64,000 nt of DNA from Perkinsus olseni (Eukaryota > Perkinsozoa > Perkinsida > Perkinsidae), in contig JABANP010000011.1 in NCBI GenBank assembly GCA_013115135.1, positions 1-64,000 on the forward strand, given 5' to 3'. The notes beneath the pieces are model-generated. The model saw only the letters and a list, made by a program, of their open reading frames with translations. It searched no databases and was not told where the DNA came from. Within the stretch, counting starts at the first letter, position 1. Each line of letters opens with the position of its first letter. Positions 23,035-32,795 of this stretch are shown here, piece by piece. Position numbers and translations under genes: made by a program.

Positions 23035-24428
23035 TCACAATGGAAGGGCTTGGGTTATCACCTTAGCCGGAGGTGAGCCGCTGCTGAAAGCCTTGATCGA
23101 CTTCAGCTTCTGAGCCTCGGTCTAACATGAAGACAATCGGATCAAATTTAGGCTTCCATTCAGGACTTACCCCGAGAGCCAGAAAGGATTCCTTCTTTTC
23201 AGCAGCGCCGGTGATGTGAGCAGCCTTAGCGACATCACCCACCTTGTCGCCGACCGGGGCGGGCTCCTCGGGTAGCTTGGTGGCGAAGCGTCCAACCTAT
23301 GAAGAAAGGAAACTTCACCCGACTTCCAAGGCTCAAGAGCCCCCACCTCATCCCACAGCTCAGAGCCCGAGGAACGATGAGAGATGTCCAACTGAACTTT
23401 CTGAGGGGAAAGAAGATCAACGATCCGAACGCTGCTGTCGAAGATATCAGCAGGTCTGACGAGGATGCGGCCTTACAGTAGCACGAGGCGCCTTCTGTTG
23501 GATGACGACACCACTTTCAGCTTGAACGGGAGGGGGAGCTTCAGGCTCGAAGCTCTGAGGAATCAATTGTACACTACCGAAGGACAGGGAAGAGACTTAC
23601 AGCAGAAGCGTCGATGGCCTGGATGACGTTGTCTTGGTTGACGGAGTTCTCGCTGACATCCTTGATAGCTTGAATGGATTGCCCGTGCTGCACGAGATAC
23701 GAATTATGAGTCGACCGTGCCGCTATCATTACATCGCAGCCAAGTTCATCCTTGGCCTTCTTGATGAGCGTGTCATCAGAGGTTTGAAGCTGTTCACGAA
23801 GATCCTCAATCCTACAACAGCACATTAGTCATCTCTTGTTCCCGAGGGCGTGCGTTTCCATTTTACTCAGGCGAATCGAAGAGGCCCTCTGTTGTCTGCT
23901 GTACGGGCACCTTTCCCGTAACGTACTTAGACTTGTCCATTTTCACAGGGAACCTGTAAAGACTTAATAACCTATTGCCAAACCCAATCCAAGTTATACT
24001 GTTTGTCATTCCATTCCGGCTTGTAAGCGTGGAACTTCGGTTCAGTCGGCTTGAGCTGCCGGGGGCGATTCACCGAGTTCGTAAGGGATTCAAAATCGCC
24101 GCCCTGGGGTTCTAAGACCGGCTCGTCCTTATTCCACTGAGAGAATGAACTTCTTTCCGGCAGTCACGGCGAGGCATCTCCGCTCACCGTGGCACTTATA
24201 TCGATAGCTTGATAATTGGGTTCGTAGTCCGTACTGAGCGGGGCTTCAGAGCTCAGCTCCACCGGCCTCTCAAGTTCTTCAGTATCCGTAGATTCCTGAG
24301 AAGTCGGCTCTGGCAGAGGCATCCGTGGTGTCGACTCTTACCGCCGCAGCTGGAGCCGTGGATTTGGTCCTCATACCCTGGGAGAGGACGGCGAAGGTCC
24401 CGACGAAAGCGATGGCACTGCGAATCAT
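23035..24428 (-). CDS. Secreted acidic protein 2
   Basis: It starts at ATG 24428 with signal peptide IRSAIAFVGTFAVLSQG. Exons then follow with Pro/Glu/Thr-rich sequence (TSQESTDTEELERPVELSS), an EPKFHAYKPEWND motif near 24020, a helical block (RIEDLREQLQTSDDTLIKKA ... VNQDNVIQAID, 23825-23600), then EEPAPVGDKVGDVAKAAH and KLKSIKAFSSGSPPAK, ending at TGA 23037-23035. Introns are about 46-150 nt. I do not recognise the family. It is next to, and built like, the gene at 24568-27130: both have a signal peptide, acidic exons and a short (P)KF.AYKP.W motif, so I infer tandem duplication and divergence. Exon edges are approximate. Confidence 0.55.
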
Positions 24429-24567
24429 TATGGTAATTAAAGATTAGTAGTAGCTACGAGGACGACCATTAAGGTAAACAGACGAGCGAGTTTCAGCGGA
24501 GCGAAGCAGCTCCAATTGAAGGCGAACACTTTGTGGGGTTTGACCAACACCGGTGATTACACCATGG

Positions 24568-27130
24568 TTAGTCATGACCATACTTGTAGGGGTCTGCCTG
24601 ACCGATGGAGGAATGACCTGAGCTTCCACAAAGTGCCTCCATGTTGCCAAACCCAACTGATGTACGTCTTGAGTGGCGCCGAGCCACCTTCCATCAAAGC
24701 CTTGGACTCTCCCACTGTTGTATCCTCTGTGGGCGCGGTCGAGCCATCCGTCTTAGGGACTGCCCCAGCGGTGGACCTTCACGAACAAGACCATTCCGGC
24801 ACTAGTGATCTCCCAAGCGGTAGAGGAAACCAAGGCTGGCGAGATCTGTTTGACAACCGAGTTCATGGGAAATCCATGCCGAAGGCTCAGATATCGGAGC
24901 ATAAGGTGAGCAATGGCCTTCCGGAGAGGAACAGACCCGGTCGTGCTCTCGACTAGAGGGCTACCCACAGAATCGTGGTACACTCTATGTCTCACTGCCG
25001 GAGCCGTGCGTCTGCATGCCGATACGTCACGACCACTCAGATAGACGCTTACCCTTTTAATGCGCGTTCAATCTTTATTTTATCCGCCGTAGGATCATCC
25101 CAGACAGGCTTATATGGGCAGGGTTTGTACTTCTTTCGAGACGACGAATCGTAGCCTCCCTCACAGGGCTGAGGAGATGTATAATCACGACAGTACTTAA
25201 TGTGGCGAGTGAAACTTGCCCTCGAGCCCCAGAGCCCAGCTCTCCTACCGGCTCCTTGTTTTCTTCACCGATTGCTTCCTCGTCGCCACCTGCAGTCGGT
25301 GCCGCAGCTTCTTCCGGGCAGTTTCCTCCGGGGCAGTCCGCTTGCTCTATCAAAGACTGAGAGTCGACCAAATTGTCATCAGATCTGGCAGCTTCTTCGA
25401 CTTGCTTAGCATGCCTGCGGATCAAGTAGAGCGATGCAGGCCTAGATCGATACTCACTCTTTCTGGTGACCCTCTCTGATATCCTCTACGCGTTTCACCA
25501 GCTTCTGCCTGTGCACCTCCATATCAAACTTATCTCGAGGCTTAATATCCATCTTGGCCTTCACGGCATGATCAAGGGCCTGCCAGATAACTTTCAAGAG
25601 GTCTCAGGTTCGATCCCAAGACCAGGCACTTACCGCGCTATATATCTCTCCACCGCTTTCACGGTTGACGTCGATCTTGACGGGCTGAGTAACGAGAGCA
25701 GATGCAACACCGTGACAGGTTTGGTTTAAACGATGCGTCGTGGAGAAGAGTAAGCATTCTCACCATGGCGGGTGAGCCCGCTAGCTCTCAACCACAATAT
25801 CTGCTAATGATGTCGATAGAGGGCCACTATCGAATCATTCACTAAGCCCCGGTTAAACAAGTTGAGCGGTGTGCAGAACTCAGCGATTCAAGACCGCAAG
25901 GTCTATACTCGTATTCGATCGACTTGGGTGAACACCGGGGACCAGACTACCTCCGGGGGCTTCTTGTCGGCGGCCTCTTCCTCTGGAGCTTCGGTCGGCA
26001 CCGGCTCAGCAGGCTCGGGCGTGGAGACCTGCGACCGAGGGAGGATCCACGATTCGTAAGCCAGAGAAGACAACCCACTCCTGAAGCTTCAATTTGATTC
26101 ACTACGGCGTCCTCCTCTACTGGGTTCTCGGCTATCTTCTTAGCCTCCTTCATAGCTGGGTTTTCCTAAGCAGCAACATACACACATCCTTCAGAAAGGC
26201 CTTGAAGATTGCTAGAGACGGCCTTCGACTCAAGACGAAGAAGAAGAGCAAAATAGGCCAGCACTCCCAAGCGGTATCAACCGCGGACTAGAGAGTATTC
26301 TCTCCATCAATCGTATACACTACTGTATACGATATATACAGTCCCACCTTCATACACGCGAATCTAGGTTTCGATACTCTCAAGCGAACGGTCGCGAGAT
26401 CGATCCCGAGGTTCGGCAACTACAGTTCCAGCTTCCACTCACATCCAGTTCCTTCTCTGCCTTCGCTGCCTCAGGAGACTGATCAGTCTTTCCACTGGCT
26501 TCTGCATTGAGCTCCTCGAATCTAACAACCGCGAGCTGGCCCCAGTTGGTCGCAGCCGAGTGGAGCTTACGCTGGGCCGGGGTCGCTGAGGACCTTCGAA
26601 GCTTCCGCTTTGACAGGGACAGCGCCCGAACAGGTCGGCTTTCGGAAGGAGGCAGTGACTCTGAGAGGTTCCTTCACGACCAGCACAGGGGAGCATGACC
26701 CCGCCCTACTTCTTCGTGTCGATCTTGTAAGCCCGTATCTTGAACCTAGGTTCGCGTTTCTTAGGTTGTACTGGCTTTGGAGCGGGCCCGGTCATAGCGC
26801 TGAAGTCAGCTCCCTTGGCTTCCATCTCGGGAAGGTCATCGGAGAGGTCCTGCAACAGAAATCCACTAACACGCATGCACGTGGTTCGGTAACCAAGTTG
26901 ACCTAAAGATACGCCTTGAACTTATGAAAGCCCACCTCCATTTTCTCGGTCTTCGTTGATTTGGGTTTTTCGTTCGAGGTCTCGAGAATATCCCCGGGCT
27001 CGTCCACTTTCCGTTCTGGTAAATCGTCCTTGACAAGTTCGGCATCAGAATCAGGCGCTCCAAGCTCAGCGGCTTCAAGTGCTTGGACGAGCGCCGTCGA
27101 AATAAAGACAGTTCGAAATAGTAGTATCAT
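24568..27130 (-). CDS. Secreted acidic protein 1
   Basis: It starts at ATG 27130 with signal peptide ILLFRTVFISTALVQALEA. In-phase exons encode acidic segments (SDAELVKDDLPERK, LSDDLPEMEAKGADF), a basic turn (REPRFKIRAYKID), a helical block (AQRKLHSAATNWGQLAVV), ENPAMKEAKKIAENPVEED, a Pro/Glu stretch (STPEPAEPVPTEAPEEE), a coiled segment (HAVKAKMDIKPRDKFDMEV), a Cys-containing acidic block (ADCPGGNCPEEAAAPTAGG), KKYKPCPYKPVWDDPT, and a C-terminal exon ending YKYGHD at TAA 24570-24568. Family unknown. Two introns hold tRNA-like sequence (25580-25633 and around 26389-26413). The first intron seems to use a GC donor near 26915, or an exon edge is misplaced there. Confidence 0.55.
25580..25633 (+). 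repeat. tRNA-like sequence forming a 54-nt intron (antisense to host)
   Basis: On the minus strand this is an intron, GTAAGTGCCTGG...TCTGGCAG. On the plus strand it contains an anticodon-arm-like CTTTCAAGAGG followed by GTCTCAGGTTCGATCCCAAG, a T-arm with the Pol III B-box consensus, then an acceptor-like ACCAGGCA. It lacks a D-arm, so it is a fragment rather than a working tRNA gene. Confidence 0.5.
26380..26420 (+). repeat. tRNA-like fragment within an intron (antisense to host)
   Basis: The plus strand reads CTCTCAAGCGAACGGTCGCG followed by AGATCGATCCCGAGG, which resembles the 3' side of an anticodon arm, a variable loop and a T-arm. It lies inside a roughly 270-nt intron of the secreted acidic gene, on the opposite strand from that gene. 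Confidence 0.4.
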
Positions 27131-28512
27131 GAAAGTAATGGCTGCCAGACGTGAGTTGCGGGGAACCGGTCGAGCGATCGTTGACGCACATGCGGCCAAC
27201 GAACTTGCGCTGAAAAAAGCGCGCGCCCGAAAATAGCGGCAAAACGGCGGGACTCCGCGATGGTTCTGGGGGGCATGTGGCACTATGAGTTTGCAGGATT
27301 TCTTATCCTTCCTGGGTACGAAGAGAGGGCGGTGGTGATGGAACTCGACGTAGCTCAGTGGAAACGGCGATCGTCTCCAGCGTCTTGCTCGACAATCATG
27401 CATTTTGATTGGGGCAAGACTGTTCAGTGGCCATCGCGATTTACTCGCTCAGGGCACAAACAAGGCTACCGATCGGTTGTCAGTTTGCTGATGCTTCAGA
27501 GCATCAGCTTGCGACAATTGCTCATTAGTCGTGGTGGTGGGGAAGTTCGCCACAAGATATTATTGTTGGCTGCGTTGTAAATGTCTTGTAGACTACGACA
27601 CATTTACTACGAGTCGTAGGGAATGTTTTTTTCCTGAGAAGCTTCCTGAACGCTTCACATCAAGAGTCGGATTCGGGGAGCTCACATGATGCTTATCAGG
27701 GATTTCGTTGTGTCTGTTGACACCGTCCTCGTACGGCATAGTGGTGCACGGGTTCTCCCTCAGGCCGGGCCTGTTGTCGTCAAATTGAGTCAAAAGTCTG
27801 AAATTAACGTCAAATTGCGCCGCTTGCTTTGCATCTACAGCATAGTAGCACCCGGCTTTACACGTATGCGCGTTCACAAGTAGGGAGTATCCGGGGAGCG
27901 CGCACCGAATTATTAACGAAGTGCAGGACATGATGTCCTGGATATCCCACATGGATGCCGCGCAGTCGGCCTGCTGATCAGCTTCATCAGAGCGGGGATC
28001 CTAAGTCGGATTCTTGGAATACCGGTAAGTTAGTGAGATGCACTGTATGCGAAAGTTTGCCGAGTATTATTATGACTCGTCAAAACTTCATCCGAAATGC
28101 TTGTGTTGTACTGCCTTGCATATCCACTCCTCTGTCGTATACTCTCCCTAATCTACAATACTATTAGATCTCACCCTCATTCGAACGCAACCGAACCGTT
28201 AGCGCAGCATCCTATGTACAGAGCGCAGTAGTGCCTCTGCATGGTGAATTGAGATCGCGAATTGTCGAGTATTCACACTTCGGGCTCATCGAACTGAGCG
28301 CCGTCAAGGTGCTGAATACGGTGAAATCAGGCGATATGATCAGTGACGATATGAGTATGGTATGGATAACTCCGGTCACCACGCCAGCGAGTCGCTGGCG
28401 TCGCTGGCAGCGACCCGCCTATCACAGTCACCTTACTGTATGTAGACCCACGACTGATTGTTTCTTGGCATTCACCGGTGGAGTGCTAAATTTAGTTTTT
28501 GTCTTGTACCGT
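27131..28512. other. Divergent intergenic region
   Basis: This separates the leftward secreted gene from the rightward PDI gene and should hold both promoters. A small perfect palindrome, CGCCAGCGA-G-TCGCTGGCG, lies at 28382-28400. No other feature recognised. Confidence 0.45.
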
Positions 28513-31067
28513 ATGTATTTGTCCCCTCTCCTCCTCCTTTTCTCACTGGGAGCCAACGCTACGGGATTCCTGAAAGCGAAGGGCTTGGGTGAATTCGATG
28601 CCCTGCTCCGTAGCAATGACTTCGTCCTTGCACTTTTCGGCTCGAAATGGTGCGGTAATATCTGCGCCATGGCTGCACGAGCGGTGAGTGCCAGAGATTC
28701 GTTTGACGTATTGTCCTCAAAGCAGCTCACATGGGAATCCTCTATCGGAGTCTAAGAAACTCTGAGGCCCGGATCGAATCGATTCACGCACTCAATTGCA
28801 CACTGAAGCCCGATCGATGCTTTGGATTCTGGGGTTTCAATTGGGACGGCGGAATCTTCAGTGCAGGTCCGAGATGCAGCGAGGATGTTGCCGCCTGATC
28901 TTACTTCTATGTATGAAGGAACAGACCTTGACGATTTGGTGAGACTTATTACTCTTGCCACGGCTTTTGGAGACCTCGGGTCGCGGCTTTGGTTTACACT
29001 GTAAAACCCAACAACAGTAACCCCCAACAGGGACGGATAGGATTCTCAAAAACCGTGTACTCTGCGATTTCGGCATTACCCATTCGAAGAGGGTGAACTC
29101 TGTCCTCTGAGCGAGCACCGTAGCGCTGGACCCTTTTCGAGGGTAGCGCTGCTTGGCTTGGATACGATCGTCGTTCAGGACGCCTTAGATGAGCCTGATA
29201 ATCCTTTGGTCCTTCTGAGAGTGGATGGTAGTCAGAAAGTGAATGAAGGAGTTCTGCAGCAGGAGGGCGTCGATGAGTACCCTGCCATTCACTTCTACGT
29301 TCGTGGTTACAAACATGTGTAGGCCCAGGGTTCGATTCCCAGTGCAGTCATTTCGAGCCCTCCAGCGCAGGTTCAACCTCAACTTCAGAACGCCAGAGTT
29401 CATCCACCCCTGGTTGATCTTCACGATCTCCCACAGTCCCATTCAACTGGAGCCCTCCTCTCCTACTGAGAGGTCTTTCTGCGGCGAGGACCGCCCGGAC
29501 CCCCCAGTTGGGGTGATCGCTGTTCTGAAGGAGCAGAGGGGTACCCTTTGGAACATGGTGAACGACCTAGGAAGTGAGTGGCCTTTATCGCTATGCTCAA
29601 AACCACAGCTCAGCCTCCCCCCTTCTCCGTAGTTTACGCGGACACTCGTGTCTACTATGCTCTGGATCCGAACCGTGCCGCGGAAGACGAAGCACTCTTT
29701 TGCACATCTAGTGGACTTGTGGTACAGTTCCCGACAGTGCGTCCTGATGATGAGCTCGACGACGTCAATAAGGCTGGGAGGATGTTCTTGGACCGTCATA
29801 CCTTGGAGAGAGTGAGCGCTCCTCCTAGCGCTGCTCTCACCCAGCTCAGCGTCAGGTCACAGTGTTTGATCCGCAGCGCGTCCATCGTTATGTATCGGGA
29901 GGGTTCCCCTTGGTCGTGTTTTTACTGGTAGCGGTTGACGTCGAGTCCGCGCGAGAGAGTCTGAGAAAATTCGACCCTGCTTCCGAAGGACTGCCCTCGA
30001 TAAGCATATGGGACGAATGGGTACCCGAGATACAGGAGATTGCGTATGCTCGGGATGAATTGCGCGAGTCGTTATGGAAGCGACTGTCGACGGGTGGGTC
30101 AGGTCTTGGGTTCCATCCACAGCGAAGGCATTTCAGATTTTGAAATCGAGGGGGTCTCTGATATACTCACAGTGATAGTGCCTAGAGTCGCCAGCTCTGA
30201 GGTCGGCCTCTGGCGAGTCAACAATGAAACCGATCAGCTATCACCGGTAAGACCGGTCGTGTTGATGTTGTTGTCGAAGATGCCCCCTGGCCAGGTCTCG
30301 GAGGCATGGGAGCTCTTCCACGGCGTTCAAGTTATGTTCAACCAGTGGTATGGGCTTAGTACCACATCTGGGCCAACTCAGGTCCGCCATCACAGTTCGC
30401 GACTCCATCCGCTGCCCTTGCAAGTGCTCCTCAGGTCCTGTCGTATGATCCCTTCACGGACACCAAGCACGAGTCTATGCTCACCGAGGACGGCTCTTTA
30501 ACGGACGCTGTCGCAGACTTCGTCGTTGCCGTTGTTCGTGAAGAAGCCCCTCCCTTGCGAGTCAGCCAAACGGCCGAGGAAGCCGAAGAAGTGGCGAAGG
30601 AGGTGTGAAGCTCCCCTGACAGGACCTGCCGGTCAATGACCAATTCAACTTGACGTTTATCATCTCTGCATCAGATACATCCAATGATAGAAGCCTTGAC
30701 GGGGGGGTCGATATCGGAATTCATGGTGACCCCTTCGGCCCCTACCAAGCTACACCTCCTGCTCCTCTACGCTCCTTGGTGCGTCCATTGCATTACCTTT
30801 ATCTGGCATGTCCTGCGACCTCTTGCTGAGGCCCTCGCTCCGTCTGATGCTGTACGGCTGTTCATGATGGATGCAACCAACAACGACCTCCCGAGTATCT
30901 TGAGCGCGCACAGCGAAGGATATCCGAGTTTCTTCGCGACGGATGCTAAGGTCCTTACCAGCTACCCCATGTATGACACGACTAACATGACAAAAGTCCT
31001 GCAGTGGGTGGAGGCCAACTTTATCACTATTGATGTTTCGGAAAGTAACCATCGAGACGAGTTATGA
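28513..31067 (+). CDS. ER protein disulfide isomerase with HRDEL retention signal
   Basis: Start ATG 28513 gives a signal peptide (YLSPLLLLFSLGANA). The first thioredoxin-like domain has FVLALFGSKW. If the intron GTAATA...AAGCAG (28645 onward) is removed, its active site reads WCAHM, keeping only the first cysteine. Middle exons encode the non-catalytic b-type part (for example VDEYPAIHFYVRGY and FDPQRVHRYVSGG). The last exon holds a second thioredoxin domain with LLLLYAPWCVHC, a complete CxxC site, and the protein ends SNHRDEL, a KDEL-type ER retrieval signal. PDI forms and rearranges disulfides in secretory proteins, which fits a window rich in secreted genes. Exon edges between 29000 and 30400 are uncertain. 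A tRNA-like sequence lies in one intron (29317-29370). Confidence 0.8.
29317..29370 (+). repeat. tRNA T-arm-like sequence within a short intron (same strand as host)
   Basis: The stretch starts GTGTAGGCCCAGGG and contains GGGTTCGATTCCC (29328-29340), a strong B-box and T-loop match with paired GGG/CCC flanks. The acceptor could be at 29370 (54 nt) or 29347 (31 nt). Either way the motif is spliced out of the PDI message. Confidence 0.5.
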
Positions 31068-31099
31068 GTGGGCTGTTTGTTTAGTTGTTAGTGCGTGGG

Positions 31100-31205
31100 A
31101 GAAACCCCGGGAGTGGGGATTGAACCAGGCTTTACTTACTTGAAGCCTTTCGGGTCATACCAGCTCGCACACCAAAGCTTAGTAACTCGGCTGAGTGGTT
31201 TGATC
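31100..31205 (-). repeat. Degenerate class II tRNA-like sequence
   Basis: Read on the minus strand it shows a D-arm-like CCGAGTTACTAAGC, a long variable region and a T-arm-like CCTGGTTCAATCCCC. The D-arm words resemble those in the intron at 7432-7480. Stems are imperfect, so I treat it as a tRNA-derived repeat relic in the gap between the PDI and RPS2 genes. Confidence 0.35.
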
Positions 31206-31373
31206 CATTACGACGGCCGCGAAATGGTGAACTAATGTTCTGTGCAAGAAGCGTCGTCGCATTGCGCTAACTGCGCTGATGGGCCAGACCCGCTGTGTGA
31301 AATCGATCACGTGATCGATAATAGGCGCGCGCCGGCCCTGGAGGAGGTATAATTCCATCATAAACCTTAACTC

Positions 31374-32345
31374 ATGGCAGGTAATAATCTAGGGGGAAGT
31401 GCCGCTCTAGCGATCGTCGGAGGGCTTCTTCACGTCTCCCGTGGTCTTGGCGTTATGGCTGAGTGTCTCATTTATTGTTGTTTTTAGATCGCGGTGGATT
31501 CGGCACTGGTTTCGGCGGCAAGGGCAAGGGAAAGGGAAAGGGCAAGGGAAAGGGCAAGGGCAAGGGAAAGGGAGGAAAGGGCAAGGGCCGCAAGGGAAAG
31601 GGAGGCGAGAAGGAGTGGGTCCCCTACACCAAGCTCGGCCGTTTAGTAAAAGAGAACAAGATCACCTCTATTGAGGAGGTCTATCTTCACTCTCTTCCCA
31701 TCAAGGAGTACCAGATCGTTGACATGCTCTTCGCCCCTGGCGTCCTTAAGGAGGAGGTAATGCTAGCTGCCTCATTATCAGTATTCATTCCTATTGTCTC
31801 TCTCTTCATAGGTCATGAAGATCATGCCTGTCCAGAAGCAGACCACTGCCGGTCAGCGTACTCGTTTCAAGGCCTTCGTCGCCATCGGTGATGAGAACGG
31901 TCACGTCGGTCTCGGTGTTAAGGCCGCTAAGGAGGTCGCCACCGCCATCCGTGGTGCTATCATGGCCGCCAAGCTTTCTCTCATCCCTGTCCGTCGTGGC
32001 TACTGGGGTAACAAGCTCGGTGAGCCCCATACCGTGCCCATGAAGGTCACTGGCAAGTGCGGTTCCGTTGCTGTCCGTCTTATCCCCGCCCCTCGTGGTA
32101 CCCATATCGTCGGTGCTCCCGCTTCCAAGAAGCTCATCTCCTTCGCCGGTATTAAGGATTGCTTCACTTGCAGTACTGGTCACACCAGAACTAAGGGTAA
32201 CTTCCTTAAGGCCACCTTCAACGCTCTCCAGGCCACTTACGGTTATCTGACTCCTGATCTCTGGATGGAGCAGCTCCCCGCCCAGAGCCCCATGCAGCAG
32301 TGGTCCGACTTCCTCGCCTCCAGCAAGGGTATTAAGATGCAGTAA
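31374..32345 (+). CDS. RPS2: 40S ribosomal protein S2 (uS5)
   Basis: Three exons: 31374-31380 (ATGGCAG only), 31488-31756 and 31812-32345, 269 residues ending at TAA. The N-terminus reads [19 protein letters not shown] and continues as Gly-Lys repeats to about residue 42, then [17 protein letters not shown] and the conserved S5 fold ([51 protein letters not shown] segment, [15 protein letters not shown]). It sits at the decoding-centre side of the small subunit and affects fidelity. In most eukaryotes the N-terminal tail is Arg-Gly repeats; here Lys replaces Arg almost throughout. Strong bias toward C-ending codons suggests high expression. The intron after seven coding bases is typical of ribosomal protein genes. 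Confidence 0.95.
31514..31608 (+). repeat. Purine-rich GGCAAGGGAAAG tandem repeat inside RPS2
   Basis: A run of GGCAAG and GGAAAG hexamers encodes the Gly-Lys tail of RPS2. The coding strand is almost pure purine over about 95 bp with a few interruptions. Such repeats can change length by slippage without breaking frame. Confidence 0.8.
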
Positions 32346-32795
32346 ATCTGATGTCTATGGTCGATGACCATTGGCTTTAGCAGCTACTGTATTTTATCAG
32401 AACATGCCCTTCTGACGGTGTCTAAGTTAGATGGCTCTATTACAATTGCACTACGACCACCGCTACTTGCTACTAGATGACAACATACGGTGGCCACCGG
32501 CGCCGATTCAAGTCTCGCCTGCAGTTGAGGAGAAGGTTTCAATCCCCTTAGTGTCGTGTCCGCAGTGTTAATAGAAGGGTCGTGGTCAGCGCTCTACTCA
32601 GGGGCTTTACAGGACGGACTGGGCGGGAAAGTGCGTACCTTAGTTAACCTGGTATCTCGTATAGGATTGGCGCTCGGCGGCGAGTAGACTTTTAGTGGAA
32701 TTTGTCGTGTACCAGGGTCGACCGATCCAGGATATCGGTAGTGTTGAACAAGTGGGGTCAAAACAAAGTTGTCTTTCATTCCGGTTTTTTCCTCG
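32346..32795. other. Intergenic between RPS2 and TypA
   Basis: No exon supported. It contains AGAAGGTTTCAATCCCC (about 32531-32547), a weak T-arm-like match on the plus strand, too poor to call. Confidence 0.45.

Noticed and set aside
28640..28700. A CxxxC active site (WCGNIC) in PDI
   Set aside because: The sequence G|GTAATA is a good donor; splicing to AAGCAG gives WCAHM with correct spacing to the rest of the thioredoxin fold.
29440..29475. An eighth +1 step at a TGA in the PDI gene
   Set aside because: Using the acceptor at 29347 instead of 29370 gives a continuous frame, so the evidence is ambiguous.
31806..32183. Minus-strand frame rich in Gly/Thr/Asp
   Set aside because: It is the shadow of RPS2, caused by its biased codon use.
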